64,000 bases of DNA from Paenibacillus segetis (GCF_014639155.1 NZ_BMFT01000001.1:62001-126000), one strand, 5' to 3'. Numbered from the stretch's first letter, positions 36,452 to 45,135 are shown. Numbers and translations are program-made. Notes: generated by a model not told the origin, from the letters alone.

Positions 36452-37654
36452 ATGGCAGAACATCAACCAGAAATTCGCAGCATTGCAAACCGTACTGAAT
36501 TAGAATCCGTGTATGATATTTTGGGAGACGCATTCCCCGTTGGAAAAGACTTTTTTCAAAATCGACTTGATCATGATTCCACTTATGACAGGTCTACAAC
36601 CTGGATTGCCAAACAGCAAGAAGCTATTACTTGTACCATTCAGATTTTCCCTTTCATGAGCCGTGTTGAGGATGCAGAAGTTAAAGTCGGAGGGATAGGC
36701 AGTGTAGCTACCGTGCCTAAGTACAGAGGACAGGGACATTGTCAGCTGATGCTTCGCCACCTCACAGAATGGATGGAACAGCAGGAATATGACCTTTCTT
36801 TACTATTTGCTGTCATAAATCCTTTTTACGAAAAAGCAGGCTGGAGTACCGTTCCAGAGATTTTATACGAATTAAACGTGGGAAGTATCCTTAATTCTAG
36901 CAGAAATTCGGAATATGCTATCCTACCGTTCGAGTCATCCTATTCAGAAATTATTTCCAATATTTACGAACGATTTAATGACAAGAGGACCTATACGGTC
37001 ATTAGACCATCAACCCATTGGCAGGATCGACTTCATTGGCCCAGATGGAATTCTTCCACATGTCTTGTTGCTGTGCGAAATGGAGTTACCGTTGCTTACG
37101 GGCATATTTCCGAGACTGGAGAAGATGGGGCAGCTTATTTAGAGGAATTATGTTATCTCAAGGGTGAAGAAGATGCAGCGATTCCCTTATTATGCGCTTT
37201 AGTTGAACAGCGACCTGATGCGGCTCGTGTTCTTGCATATCTTCCAGATGATCATGTTTTGACTGAAGGATTTCTCTCGTGGGGGGCTGTAAAGAAGAGA
37301 ACAACGGATGCGATGTGGAAAGTCATTAGGTTTCAGCCTTTGCTGGCCAAGCTCGCTCCCGTCTTTCAAACAAGGCTACAAGAGAATAGCGAATATGCCA
37401 ATAAACCCCTACAGATAGGACTGAAATGTGCAAGTCAAAGGGCATATCTCCATTATATAGATGGAGGAATAGCGATCGAGTCTGATCCGCGCCATGGGAT
37501 TGAATACTTAAGTATTACCTTAACCGAGAGAGATTTTGTATCCCTACTGATTCAAGGATATGATGCCTCTATTCCAGAAGTACCACATAGCGATGTGCTC
37601 AGGGCCCTTTTTCCTAAGCAAGATTCTGTTTTCTACAATATAGATAGGTTTTAA
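36452..37654 (+). CDS. GNAT acetyltransferase, Eis-like
   Basis: A 400-residue protein with an N-terminal GNAT fold (VGGIGSVATVPKYRGQGHCQ, where RGQGHC is the CoA loop), a second degenerate GNAT-like domain, and a C-terminal SCP2-like part, the Eis architecture. Eis members acetylate amines of drugs or peptides. It starts 14 bases after the dehydrogenase stop with AGGATGTGATG, so it belongs to the same transcript. The substrate may be an amino sugar given the locus, but this is speculation. Confidence 0.8.
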   Translation: MAEHQPEIRSIANRTELESVYDILGDAFPVGKDFFQNRLDHDSTYDRSTTWIAKQQEAITCTIQIFPFMSRVEDAEVKVGGIGSVATVPKYRGQGHCQLMLRHLTEWMEQQEYDLSLLFAVINPFYEKAGWSTVPEILYELNVGSILNSSRNSEYAILPFESSYSEIISNIYERFNDKRTYTVIRPSTHWQDRLHWPRWNSSTCLVAVRNGVTVAYGHISETGEDGAAYLEELCYLKGEEDAAIPLLCALVEQRPDAARVLAYLPDDHVLTEGFLSWGAVKKRTTDAMWKVIRFQPLLAKLAPVFQTRLQENSEYANKPLQIGLKCASQRAYLHYIDGGIAIESDPRHGIEYLSITLTERDFVSLLIQGYDASIPEVPHSDVLRALFPKQDSVFYNIDRF

Positions 37655-37690
37655 AACTATAAAATCAAAAAACTTATTCCCTTATTTCCT

Positions 37691-37760
37691 GCAAGAGTTG
37701 TAAATCTGAAAAGTCCGTTGCTACTGGGGAGCAACAAGAGATGATTTTAGCAACTCTTGC
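37691..37760. other. nested inverted-repeat structure, possible structured RNA
   Basis: Outer arms GCAAGAGTTG / CAACTCTTGC are perfect over 10 bp; inside lies GTTGCT ACTGGGG AGCAAC. It sits between converging genes, and the outer stem has no T run on either side. It does not match a riboswitch consensus I know. Confidence 0.45.
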
Positions 37761-37830
37761 GGATATAAGAAGCAGTACTCAGAGTGTGATTATGCTTAGA
37801 TTGAGCGAGTGATCTACTGGATATAGTGCG

Positions 37831-38838
37831 TTAGGATTGTTCAATAAGGTTCGGAACACCCCAACGAATAATCAGACCGGAATGAGTCAGGCCACTGCCA
37901 AAGCCGTAGATCAGTACTCGGTCCCCGTATTTCAATTGCTGATGATCTATGCCAGCCTGCAGAGCAAGTGGAATGGATGCGGAAGACGTGTTACCCATTT
38001 CTTGCACGCTCTGCAGTGTCTTGGACAGAGGGATATCTGCTTTCTCACAAATAGACTCGATGATACGAAGGTTGGCGCTATGAGGCACAACCCAGTCGAT
38101 CTGATCAAGTTCTAAGCCTGCTTGTTCAAGCAGTGTATTAATCCCTTCAGATACCGTCCTTACCGCCCATTTGAATACCTCGCGTCCATTTTGCACAATC
38201 CGGCCATCTCCCGCTAGCGGAGTTTGGTCCATTTGTGTTGACAATCCGGATTGGTATACATGAATGCCTCCACTGCCTTGCGTCCCCATCGTAAAGGATT
38301 CAAATCCAGCTTGCTCAGGGTCATATTCAACCAGAACAGCCCCAGCCCCGTCCCCAAATAGAATACAGGTGCTACGATCCGTATAGTCTGTAATCTTAGA
38401 CATCGTCTCTCCAGCCACGACTAATATCTTCTTATGCAGACCAGAGGTTATTAGGCCGTTCGCCACATGCAAAGCATATGAAAAGCCTGCGCATGTCGCG
38501 TTTAGGTCGATTGCTCCGGTTTCTTTTATGCCAAAATGCGCTTGAACTCGGCATGATACCGAAGGAAATGAATAATCAGGTGTTGCAGTAGCCGCGATAA
38601 TAAGATCAACATCGTCCAGGGAAACAGCGTAGGTGTCCCTAAGTTTTTCCGCTGCGCGAATGCAGAGGTTGGAGGTAAACTCATCGCTTGCTGCGATATG
38701 TCTCGTCTTAATTCCTGTACGTTGAACGATCCATTCATCGTTTGTATCCACAAGTCGTTCCAAGTCTTCATTCGTCATAATAGCTTCGGGAACATAAGTA
38801 CCGATGGCGGTAATGCGTGCCTTGGATAATGCTGACAA
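37831..38838 (-). CDS. fabH: beta-ketoacyl-ACP synthase III
   Basis: Starts fatty acid synthesis by condensing acyl-CoA with malonyl-ACP. It has 335 residues with catalytic Cys in DLNATCAGFSYALHVA near 112, His in WVVPHSANLRI near 250 and Asn in EMGNTSSASIPLA near 280. TTG 38838 is the start because AAAGGAG is eight bases away; the in-frame GTG at 38847 overlaps that site. A FapR-type operator lies 45 bases upstream. Many Bacillales have two FabH proteins, and this one is monocistronic. Confidence 0.93.
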   Translation of the reverse strand: MSALSKARITAIGTYVPEAIMTNEDLERLVDTNDEWIVQRTGIKTRHIAASDEFTSNLCIRAAEKLRDTYAVSLDDVDLIIAATATPDYSFPSVSCRVQAHFGIKETGAIDLNATCAGFSYALHVANGLITSGLHKKILVVAGETMSKITDYTDRSTCILFGDGAGAVLVEYDPEQAGFESFTMGTQGSGGIHVYQSGLSTQMDQTPLAGDGRIVQNGREVFKWAVRTVSEGINTLLEQAGLELDQIDWVVPHSANLRIIESICEKADIPLSKTLQSVQEMGNTSSASIPLALQAGIDHQQLKYGDRVLIYGFGSGLTHSGLIIRWGVPNLIEQS

Positions 38839-38882
38839 TAAAATCACTCCTTTATCGTTAAATACTGAATTGTTACTAGCTA

Positions 38883-38899
38883 TTAGTACTTGGTACTAA
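38883..38899. promoter_or_regulatory. FapR operator upstream of fabH
   Basis: TTAGTACTTGGTACTAA has perfect 7-bp arms around three bases and matches the Bacillus FapR site type (TTAGTAC half-site). FapR repression relieved by malonyl-CoA is expected. Confidence 0.75.
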
Positions 38900-39104
38900 A
38901 AAGAGTATATCACTGTTTAGCATTAATGTATATTACTTACCCAAGCTAATATCACTACTAACTGAATAATGGGCCAATGCGGTTATAAACGCTATAGCCT
39001 TTTTATGCTCATTTCGACGGTATTATATCCAAACCATAAGGAAATGAACTTCATAGAATATAGTAACAATCAGCAAATTGATAGTGAGGAAGGAGGGGAT
39101 GTGG

Positions 39105-39536
39105 ATGTCAGTAATAAAAATGTATCTAACTGCAACAAGTACTGTTTTAGGAAATGTGAACACTACTACGACTACGAATACATCGCCTACTGTAGAGCGT
39201 TACACGGCATCTATCGTCCTGGGTAACATCATTGGAGGTACAACTGTAGTTCCTGCAACGAGCTTTACTAATGATAGTGGTAGTGCGGTTGCTGTTAATG
39301 GATTGGTTGTTCCATCTAGCGACGGTTACTACAGTTTGTATGTGAATAATGAACTTCAAAGAGGAGGAATTAGTTCATTAACCGCAGCTAATTTAACGAT
39401 AGATACAGTTCTAGTAGTGGGTGTTACGGTCGTTATCGAGGTGGTTACCTTAAGGTGGTTACCTTATCTTCAACTTCAACATCCAATTCAACCAACAACA
39501 TCGCTGTTTCAACATCCATACAAAATTAACTTCTGA
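39105..39536 (+). CDS. DUF4183-like protein with frameshifted C-terminus
   Basis: A 143-residue Thr/Val-rich protein (VNTTTTTNTSPTVERY, VPATSFTNDSGSAVAVNGLV, SDGYYSLYVNNELQRGGISS) matching the DUF4183 family of Bacillales surface- or spore-type proteins of unknown role. After VVIEVVTL the reading becomes RWLPYLQLQHPI, unlike the family. A 14-bp tandem duplication here explains it: without one copy the tail reads SSTSTSNSTNNIAVSTSIQN and stops at 39529. AAGGAGGGG precedes ATG 39105. Confidence 0.7.
   Translation: MSVIKMYLTATSTVLGNVNTTTTTNTSPTVERYTASIVLGNIIGGTTVVPATSFTNDSGSAVAVNGLVVPSSDGYYSLYVNNELQRGGISSLTAANLTIDTVLVVGVTVVIEVVTLRWLPYLQLQHPIQPTTSLFQHPYKINF
39439..39466 (+). repeat. 14-bp tandem duplication causing a frameshift
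   Basis: AGGTGGTTACCTTA occurs twice back to back (39439-39452 and 39453-39466). Fourteen is not divisible by three, so it shifts the DUF4183 frame. Confidence 0.9.
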
Positions 39537-39581
39537 TCCTCATGCTATAATATGGGGTAGGAAGGAGTGTTTGATTAATCT

Positions 39582-41708
39582 ATGAAAACGTTAGTATTAG
39601 CGGAAAAGCCCTCGGTCGCACGGGAAATCGCGCGGGTAATGGGCAGCCGAGACAAGCATAAAGGTTATTTTGAAGGTCCCAAGTATGTGGTGACCTGGGC
39701 ATTGGGGCATTTGGTTGGTCTGGCTGAACCTGAGGATTATGATGGGAAATTTGGTACTTGGGCGTTGGAGGATTTGCCTATTTTACCTGGGAAAATGAAG
39801 CTGAAGGTGCTGCGTGAATCCAGTCATCAGTATAAGATTGTGCAGCAACTTATGCGGCGGCAGGACATAAAGGAACTAATCGTAGCCACAGATGCAGCGC
39901 GGGAAGGTGAACTACTGGCGAGATGGATTATTGACATGGCTAAGTGGAACAAGCCATTTCAGCGGTTGTGGATATCCTCTCAGACGGATAAAGCCATCAA
40001 AGAAGGATTTGCTTCATTGAAGCCGGGAGCCCAGTTTGAGCGATTATATCAATCAGCTCGTTGTCGTGCGGAAGCGGACTGGATGATTGGGCTGAATGTT
40101 ACGCGGGCATTAACCTGTAAATTTGGCGCACCGTTATCCGCAGGTCGAGTACAGACTCCAACTTTGGGGATGATTATGCAACGCGAGAATGAGATTATAT
40201 CCTTCGTTTCGGAAGGCTATAGCACGCTCCGCGCTGATTTGGGATCATTCCAAGCTATATGGCGGGGGAATAATGGCGATTCACGCATATTTAATCCCGA
40301 AGAAGTTACACGGCTACAAGGGAAGCTAGATGGACGCTCAGGGAAAATTATAAAGCTTAAGAAGAGTGAGAAGAACGTCCCTCATCCATTAGCTTATGAT
40401 TTGACGGAATTGCAGCGGGATGCCAACCGTCTACTGGGATTTTCGGCGAAACAGACTTCAAATGTACTACAACGCTTGTATGAACAACATAAACTGGTTA
40501 CTTATCCGCGTACGGATTCACGTTATCTTACCTCGGATATGAGCGATACGCTTAAGGAACGGTTGAACAGTGTGGCTGTGGGGCCGTATGCCCCGTTAGC
40601 GAGACCATTGTTACGCAAGCCATTGCCGCTAGGAAAACGGATCGTAGATGATAGCAAGGTTACGGATCACCATGCGATTATTCCCACAGAGCAAACAGTT
40701 CTATTGAATGCACTTAGTACTGAAGAACGTAAGCTATACGATCTGATCGTTCGGCGATTTATTAGTTTGTTCTATCCTCCAGCTCGTTTTGATAATGTCG
40801 CTGTCACAGTCGACATTGCAGGGGAAATATTACATGCCAAAGGGACGACCATGAAGGATAGTGGATGGCGTGCAGTCTATGATGGGCAAGCGATGGATGA
40901 GGATGAAGATGGAGATGATGCAGAAGAACGTGGTGCAGCACTTCCAGAATTGCGAGAAGGTGAGGCAGTTACCGTTAAGAAATGCCTCGTGCAGACGGGA
41001 CGGACATTGCCTCCAAAACGCTATACGGAAGCAGCTTTGCTAACTCAGATGGAGAAGCATGGACTGGGTACTCCAGCAACGCGTGCTGATATTATTGAGA
41101 AGTTAGTTAATTCCGATACGATTGAAAGACAGGGGAATTCACTACATCCGACAGGGAAGGGAAAGCAATTGATTCAGCTTGCCCCAGCTGACTTACGGAC
41201 ACCGGAACTAACGGCCAAGTGGGAAGCGGAACTGGAGCGGATCGCCCGTGGTCAAGGTAAACCAGATCCTTTCCTCGTTGGGATACGGGAAATGGCACAG
41301 GGATTAGTAAGTGGTGTTAAGAATAGTGAAGCTGAATATAAACCACATAATGTTTCAAATAGTCATTGTCCGGATTGTGGTACAAGATTGCTGGAGAAGA
41401 AGACCGCTCGTGGTCTTGTATTAACTTGTCCAAGTGAGGACTGTGGTTATCGCCGTTCAGGCGAGAAGCGTCTGTCCAATCGTCGTTGTCCTCAGTGTCA
41501 TAAGAAGATGGAGATGAAAGAAGGCAAGGCAGGTCTCTATGTTCAATGTCTGGGATGTGGCATTACGGAGACAATGAATAAGGATTCGAAACATATCAAT
41601 AAGCGAGAGCAACAGAAACTGGTTAACCAGTATGCGAAGAAACAGGAATCCATCGGCTCCAACCTTGGAGATCTACTCAAAGCTGCAATGGAGAAGAAGG
41701 GGCAGTAA
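39582..41708 (+). CDS. topB: DNA topoisomerase III
   Basis: Type IA topoisomerase of 708 residues that passes and decatenates single strands. The TOPRIM domain has VLAEKPSVAREIARVMG and VATDAAREGELLARWI, and the catalytic tyrosine is in LVTYPRTDSRYL near residue 308. It ends with Cys4 zinc ribbons (CPDCGTRLLEKK, CPSEDCGY, CPQCHKKMEMK, CLGCG), as in longer TopB forms. AAGGAGTG precedes the ATG, and a TATAAT-like box sits about 35 bases upstream. Confidence 0.95.
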   Translation: MKTLVLAEKPSVAREIARVMGSRDKHKGYFEGPKYVVTWALGHLVGLAEPEDYDGKFGTWALEDLPILPGKMKLKVLRESSHQYKIVQQLMRRQDIKELIVATDAAREGELLARWIIDMAKWNKPFQRLWISSQTDKAIKEGFASLKPGAQFERLYQSARCRAEADWMIGLNVTRALTCKFGAPLSAGRVQTPTLGMIMQRENEIISFVSEGYSTLRADLGSFQAIWRGNNGDSRIFNPEEVTRLQGKLDGRSGKIIKLKKSEKNVPHPLAYDLTELQRDANRLLGFSAKQTSNVLQRLYEQHKLVTYPRTDSRYLTSDMSDTLKERLNSVAVGPYAPLARPLLRKPLPLGKRIVDDSKVTDHHAIIPTEQTVLLNALSTEERKLYDLIVRRFISLFYPPARFDNVAVTVDIAGEILHAKGTTMKDSGWRAVYDGQAMDEDEDGDDAEERGAALPELREGEAVTVKKCLVQTGRTLPPKRYTEAALLTQMEKHGLGTPATRADIIEKLVNSDTIERQGNSLHPTGKGKQLIQLAPADLRTPELTAKWEAELERIARGQGKPDPFLVGIREMAQGLVSGVKNSEAEYKPHNVSNSHCPDCGTRLLEKKTARGLVLTCPSEDCGYRRSGEKRLSNRRCPQCHKKMEMKEGKAGLYVQCLGCGITETMNKDSKHINKREQQKLVNQYAKKQESIGSNLGDLLKAAMEKKGQ

Positions 41709-41764
41709 ATTTATTGTATAAAATGTAGTAGACCTCGAGATGCTAAAGCTGGGAGGTGATGAAC

Positions 41765-41902
41765 GTGCCGCATCACAAAGCGCGGAAGACCGAGAACCAG
41801 CAGAATAAATCCAGCATTCTGGAGGAGACGATTGAGGTTAAGCCGAAGAAACAGGCCGATCTTCCCCCGAGTTTAAATCAAGTTTCAAAGAACGAATCAT
41901 AA
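41765..41902 (+). CDS. small charged hypothetical protein
   Basis: A 45-residue frame, VPHHKARKTENQQNKSSILE and onward to VSKNES, starting at GTG 41765 with GGAGGTG six bases before; ATG 41759 is also possible. It is followed immediately by a terminator and lies 56 bases after topB, so it probably shares its transcript. It is hydrophilic, with no membrane segment. I do not recognise a family. Confidence 0.55.
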   Translation: MPHHKARKTENQQNKSSILEETIEVKPKKQADLPPSLNQVSKNES

Positions 41903-41930
41903 AGTCACATAAGTGAGATCCAGTAACTCT

Positions 41931-41955
41931 AGCTCCCCGGAAGGGGAGCTTTTTT
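41931..41955 (+). terminator. terminator of the topB transcript
   Basis: AGCTCCCC GGAA GGGGAGCT followed by T5. Confidence 0.9.
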
Positions 41956-41997
41956 ACATAGAAAAACAAAAGCTGGACAGGGGGACAAGGGAAAGGT

Positions 41998-42024
41998 GGG
42001 ACAAAGAACCTGTCTCTTTGTCCC
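41998..42024 (-). terminator. hairpin at the end of the Gfo/Idh gene
   Basis: GGGACAAAG and CTTTGTCCC are perfect 9-bp arms around nine bases, immediately after the minus-strand stop. There is no T run, and GGGACAA recurs just beyond it, so this could be a repeat element rather than a terminator. Confidence 0.45.
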
Positions 42025-43289
42025 TAGATTCCAGCCTTGATTTGCTCGGCATAATCTTTAAACACGATAACTCGGTTCTCCAAACGGGATTTCTCGGCTG
42101 CGAATGACATCAGATGGCTTTGCACGGACACACTGGCTGAGGATAATCCTTCATTGATCTTGTTGTCGCGTACCAATTCAACGAAGTTGCTAATTAGTCC
42201 GCTATCCCCGCCACCATGATCGTCAATGCCACTCGGTAGTGAAATGAGCTCTTTGTTCCCTGTAAGGAAGTCCGTGACCTCAAGCTCACACTTATTAAAC
42301 GACATGATACCTTTGACCTCACCCTTAGTTCCCATGAGTTTGATCGTTCTTGCATATTCGTTCGTGAATGCGCACATCGTAAAGGCCACGGTAACATCAT
42401 TCTCAAATTCAATATTAACGACTTGATGATCAACGACGTCGTTGTCACACTTGTAGACGCATCGGCCATATGGCCCTTCTTGGAGCGCCTTCATAATTCC
42501 TTCATCGCTAACATCATTGCTTAGGACGTAACCCCAACTTGGGTTACCTAGATAAAACTTAGGTGCAAAGAACGGACATTCCTCGGCATGAGGGCAACCA
42601 TCTGTACAGCGATCAGTAGCTTGAGGGGGTGCATTTTCAGCCTTAAAGTGAGATAAGGAGCCAAATGAAGATATACTTCTGCAATCGCTTCCAGCCAGCC
42701 ACAGCAAAATATCCATGTCATGGCATGACTTGGCGAGAATCATAGGGCTTGATTCACTTGAATTTCTCCAGTTACCACGGACGTAGCTATGAGCTTGATG
42801 CCAGTAAGCGACATTCTCATTGTGTTGAATGGAGATAAGGTCACCGATTGTCTTGTCCTCGATGATCTTTTTGAGCGTAGAGAAGAACTCCGTATAGCGA
42901 AGTACATGACAGATGTTAAAGATCCGGTCATATTTAACGGCATATTCCCCTAATTTCACCACTTCTGTAGGATCAGTCGACATCGGTTTTTCCAAAAGGA
43001 TATGATAGCCGGCTTCAAACGCCTTTACGACAGGGTCGAAATGGTATTGATCTTGCGTACAAATGAGGGCAGCATCTGCAAGCTTTGGCTCACGCAACAT
43101 GTCTTCCCATGAGCTAAAGCATGCTGAGTCTGGAATATTGTGAGCAAGTTGAAATGCTTCTCGTCTCCCTTGATCCGGTTCGGCTACCGCTACGAATTGA
43201 AGTTCTTCAGGATGCTGTAATCCGTAAGGAGCATAGGCCTGAGCTCCGCGATTCCCCGCCCCGATAAGTATTGCTGTAACCTTCTTCAT
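42024..43289 (-). CDS. Gfo/Idh/MocA-family oxidoreductase with Cys-rich insert
   Basis: A 421-residue dehydrogenase with Rossmann motif AILIGAGNRGAQAYAPYGL, the ILLEKPMSTDPTEVV catalytic lysine loop and KSCHDMDILLWLAGSDC with the conserved Asp/His. An insert DRCTDGCPHAEECPFFAP near residue 200 supplies four closely spaced cysteines, possibly metal-binding. ATG 43289 follows GGAGGAG; the in-frame codon at 43304 precedes that site. It is divergent from a TetR-family gene across an inverted repeat that probably controls it. Substrate unknown. Confidence 0.88.
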   Translation of the reverse strand: MKKVTAILIGAGNRGAQAYAPYGLQHPEELQFVAVAEPDQGRREAFQLAHNIPDSACFSSWEDMLREPKLADAALICTQDQYHFDPVVKAFEAGYHILLEKPMSTDPTEVVKLGEYAVKYDRIFNICHVLRYTEFFSTLKKIIEDKTIGDLISIQHNENVAYWHQAHSYVRGNWRNSSESSPMILAKSCHDMDILLWLAGSDCRSISSFGSLSHFKAENAPPQATDRCTDGCPHAEECPFFAPKFYLGNPSWGYVLSNDVSDEGIMKALQEGPYGRCVYKCDNDVVDHQVVNIEFENDVTVAFTMCAFTNEYARTIKLMGTKGEVKGIMSFNKCELEVTDFLTGNKELISLPSGIDDHGGGDSGLISNFVELVRDNKINEGLSSASVSVQSHLMSFAAEKSRLENRVIVFKDYAEQIKAGI

Positions 43290-43326
43290 GATTTTCTCCT
43301 CCATTGTTCGTGCTAGTTAAATGTGT

Positions 43327-43380
43327 TTACACAGTGTAAGTACTATAGTTTAATATTAATAGGGTACTTACACTGTGTCA
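43327..43380. promoter_or_regulatory. twin operator between Gfo/Idh and TetR-type genes
   Basis: Palindrome TTACACAGTGTAA (43327-43339) and near-palindrome TTACACTGTGTCA (43368-43380) are 41 bases apart. They are joined by a perfect 12-bp inverted repeat CAGTGTAAGTAC / GTACTTACACTG (43332-43343, 43364-43375). A third related box ATACACTGTGAAC lies at 43501-43513. Likely binding sites of the divergent TetR protein. Confidence 0.7.
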
Positions 43381-43559
43381 ATACTATTTTAAACGTCTAA
43401 TAAATGCCTTGAATATGGAGCTAGACATCACATTCTCACATGTTGATTTCATTTACTAGATAGTGTACGCTAAGCAGCGTATACCCTATTTACGTTATGG
43501 ATACACTGTGAACAATTGAACAATGAGATAGTCTTTTTAAGACAGGAGTGAACCAACCC

Positions 43560-44210
43560 GTGGGGACAAAATGGGAGCAGGAATTGGATCAAATGCGTTA
43601 TTCACGACGCAAACAGATCATGGATGCTACATTCGAGCTTGTATTGGAGAAAGGGCTCATGGATATTACAATCGTCGATATCGTAAAGAAGGCAGAAATT
43701 AGTCGCGTGACACTCTATAAATATTACAATTCGATTCATGAAATTGTATTTGATATTCAACTCAAAATTTTGAATGAATTAAGTGAACTGCTAGATGAAC
43801 GGTTAAAGGGAAAGAACGGTCTTGAGAAGCTGAAGGACTATTTTGCGACTTTTATTACGATGTTTCAGACTCATCCGGATCACTTTCGTTTTGCAGCCAT
43901 ATTCGATCAATATTATCAGTCTTCATATCCAACGTTGGAGCTCGAAGAACGGTATCAAAGCTATACGAAGCAAGGCATAGTCTTGATTGAACAAATCATT
44001 GACGAGGGCATCCATGACGGGTCGATTCGCAAGGGTACGGATCCTATCATGATGGCCCAGATTCTATCACATATTACGATGGGCACGACCCAGCGGATAG
44101 CCGTTCGTAGTGAGATTTATAAGACTGAGAGTAAAGTTGATTCCGAGGAAATGTTGAACTATTTAATGACTTTTTTAGCCTCATCCCTAGCTGCTGATCA
44201 GCCCCAGTAA
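43560..44210 (+). CDS. TetR-family regulator
   Basis: A 216-residue repressor: DNA-binding domain SRRKQIMDATFELVLEKGLM then ITIVDIVKKAEISRVTLYKY within the first 65 residues, and a helical ligand domain after it. GTG 43560 is preferred; GTG 43548 overlaps the only AGGAG site. It should repress the divergent Gfo/Idh gene through the GTGTAA boxes. The inducer is unknown. Confidence 0.88.
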   Translation: MGTKWEQELDQMRYSRRKQIMDATFELVLEKGLMDITIVDIVKKAEISRVTLYKYYNSIHEIVFDIQLKILNELSELLDERLKGKNGLEKLKDYFATFITMFQTHPDHFRFAAIFDQYYQSSYPTLELEERYQSYTKQGIVLIEQIIDEGIHDGSIRKGTDPIMMAQILSHITMGTTQRIAVRSEIYKTESKVDSEEMLNYLMTFLASSLAADQPQ

Positions 44211-44272
44211 ACATAGGCATTGAGGTAATGTAGGACATCGATCCGAAAATGGATTCGTTAATTGGTTAAGAC

Positions 44273-44294
44273 AAAGACGCCGTGAGGCGTCTTT
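44273..44294 (+). terminator. terminator of the TetR-type gene
   Basis: AAAGACGCC GTGA GGCGTCTTT followed by CCTATTT. Confidence 0.7.
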
Positions 44295-44374
44295 CCTATT
44301 TAGAGAGATAAGCGTTATAATATAGATAAGAAACGGTGGATCAGATCTAATAGAGTAAAGGGGGCGGGGTCGAC

Positions 44375-44638
44375 ATGATGACGGCAATACTATTATGGTT
44401 TCTATTTATTAATGGAGTAGGTTACTTGATCATGTCGGAAGATAAACGCCGTGCCCGACGAAGACGCGAACGAATTCCTGAGCGTACTCTATTCTTACTT
44501 GCTGCCATTGGTGGAGCTCTTGGCGTGTTGATCGCAATGAATATCAAACGTCATAAGACGAAACACGTCAGCTTCCGATTGGGTGTTCCACTGCTTCTGC
44601 TTATGAATGCTGTGCTCTACGGTTATTTCCTAATATGA
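44375..44638 (+). CDS. DUF1294 small membrane protein
   Basis: An 87-residue protein with two hydrophobic segments (AILLWFLFINGVGYLIM and FRLGVPLLLLMNAVLYGYFL) flanking a basic loop RRARRRRERIPERTL and GGALGVLIAMNIKRHKTKH, the DUF1294 signature. Function unknown. A GGGGCGGGG stretch precedes ATG 44375, and uspA follows 18 bases later. Confidence 0.85.
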   Translation: MMTAILLWFLFINGVGYLIMSEDKRRARRRRERIPERTLFLLAAIGGALGVLIAMNIKRHKTKHVSFRLGVPLLLLMNAVLYGYFLI

Positions 44639-44656
44639 AGAGAGAGGTGCGTTCTT

Positions 44657-45091
44657 ATGTTATTTACTAAAATTGTAGCTGCTTATGATGGTTCTAAAGC
44701 TGGGAAGAAAGCGTTGGATAAGGCAATTGAACTTGTGAAGCTGACACCAGGTGCAACGCTAGAGGTGCTTCATGTATTCGATTTCCCGCGTTTTTATGTG
44801 GCCGACGGCTTTGCTCCGGTACCAACTTCTATAAATCAGGACTTCTACGAATTGGCTGAGGGAACGGCTGATGAAGCCAAAGCACATTTGGAGAAATTAG
44901 GAGTCGAGGGTAAGGTTGAGTTGGCTCAGGGGGCACCTGCTGAAGTGATTCTTGATTATGCGAAGAAACATAATAATGATCTTATTATCATTGGTAGCCG
45001 TGGTCTTGGTGGTATTCGTGAGTTCGTGCTCGGTAGTGTCAGTCACAATGTCGTTCAACATGCCCAAATTCCAGTATTGGTAGTTAAATAA
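44657..45091 (+). CDS. universal stress protein, UspA family
   Basis: A 144-residue cytosolic protein with KIVAAYDGSKAGKKALDKAI at the start and the ATP-binding motif GSRGLGGIREFVLGSVS (G-2x-G-9x-G-S) near residue 113. It is expected to bind ATP and respond to stress. AGAGAGGTG precedes the ATG, and a strong terminator follows. Confidence 0.93.
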   Translation: MLFTKIVAAYDGSKAGKKALDKAIELVKLTPGATLEVLHVFDFPRFYVADGFAPVPTSINQDFYELAEGTADEAKAHLEKLGVEGKVELAQGAPAEVILDYAKKHNNDLIIIGSRGLGGIREFVLGSVSHNVVQHAQIPVLVVK

Positions 45092-45104
45092 AAATACAAC
45101 ACAA

Positions 45105-45135
45105 GGGATGCCAGTTGATGGCGTTCCTTTTTTTT
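45105..45135 (+). terminator. terminator of uspA
   Basis: GGGATGCCA GTTGA TGGCGTTCC stem with two G-U pairs, followed by T8. Confidence 0.85.

Noticed and set aside
37681..37790. Known riboswitch class
   Set aside because: The nested stems do not carry the conserved loops of the purine, T-box, SAM, cobalamin, ZTP or cyclic-di-GMP classes that I could compare by eye.
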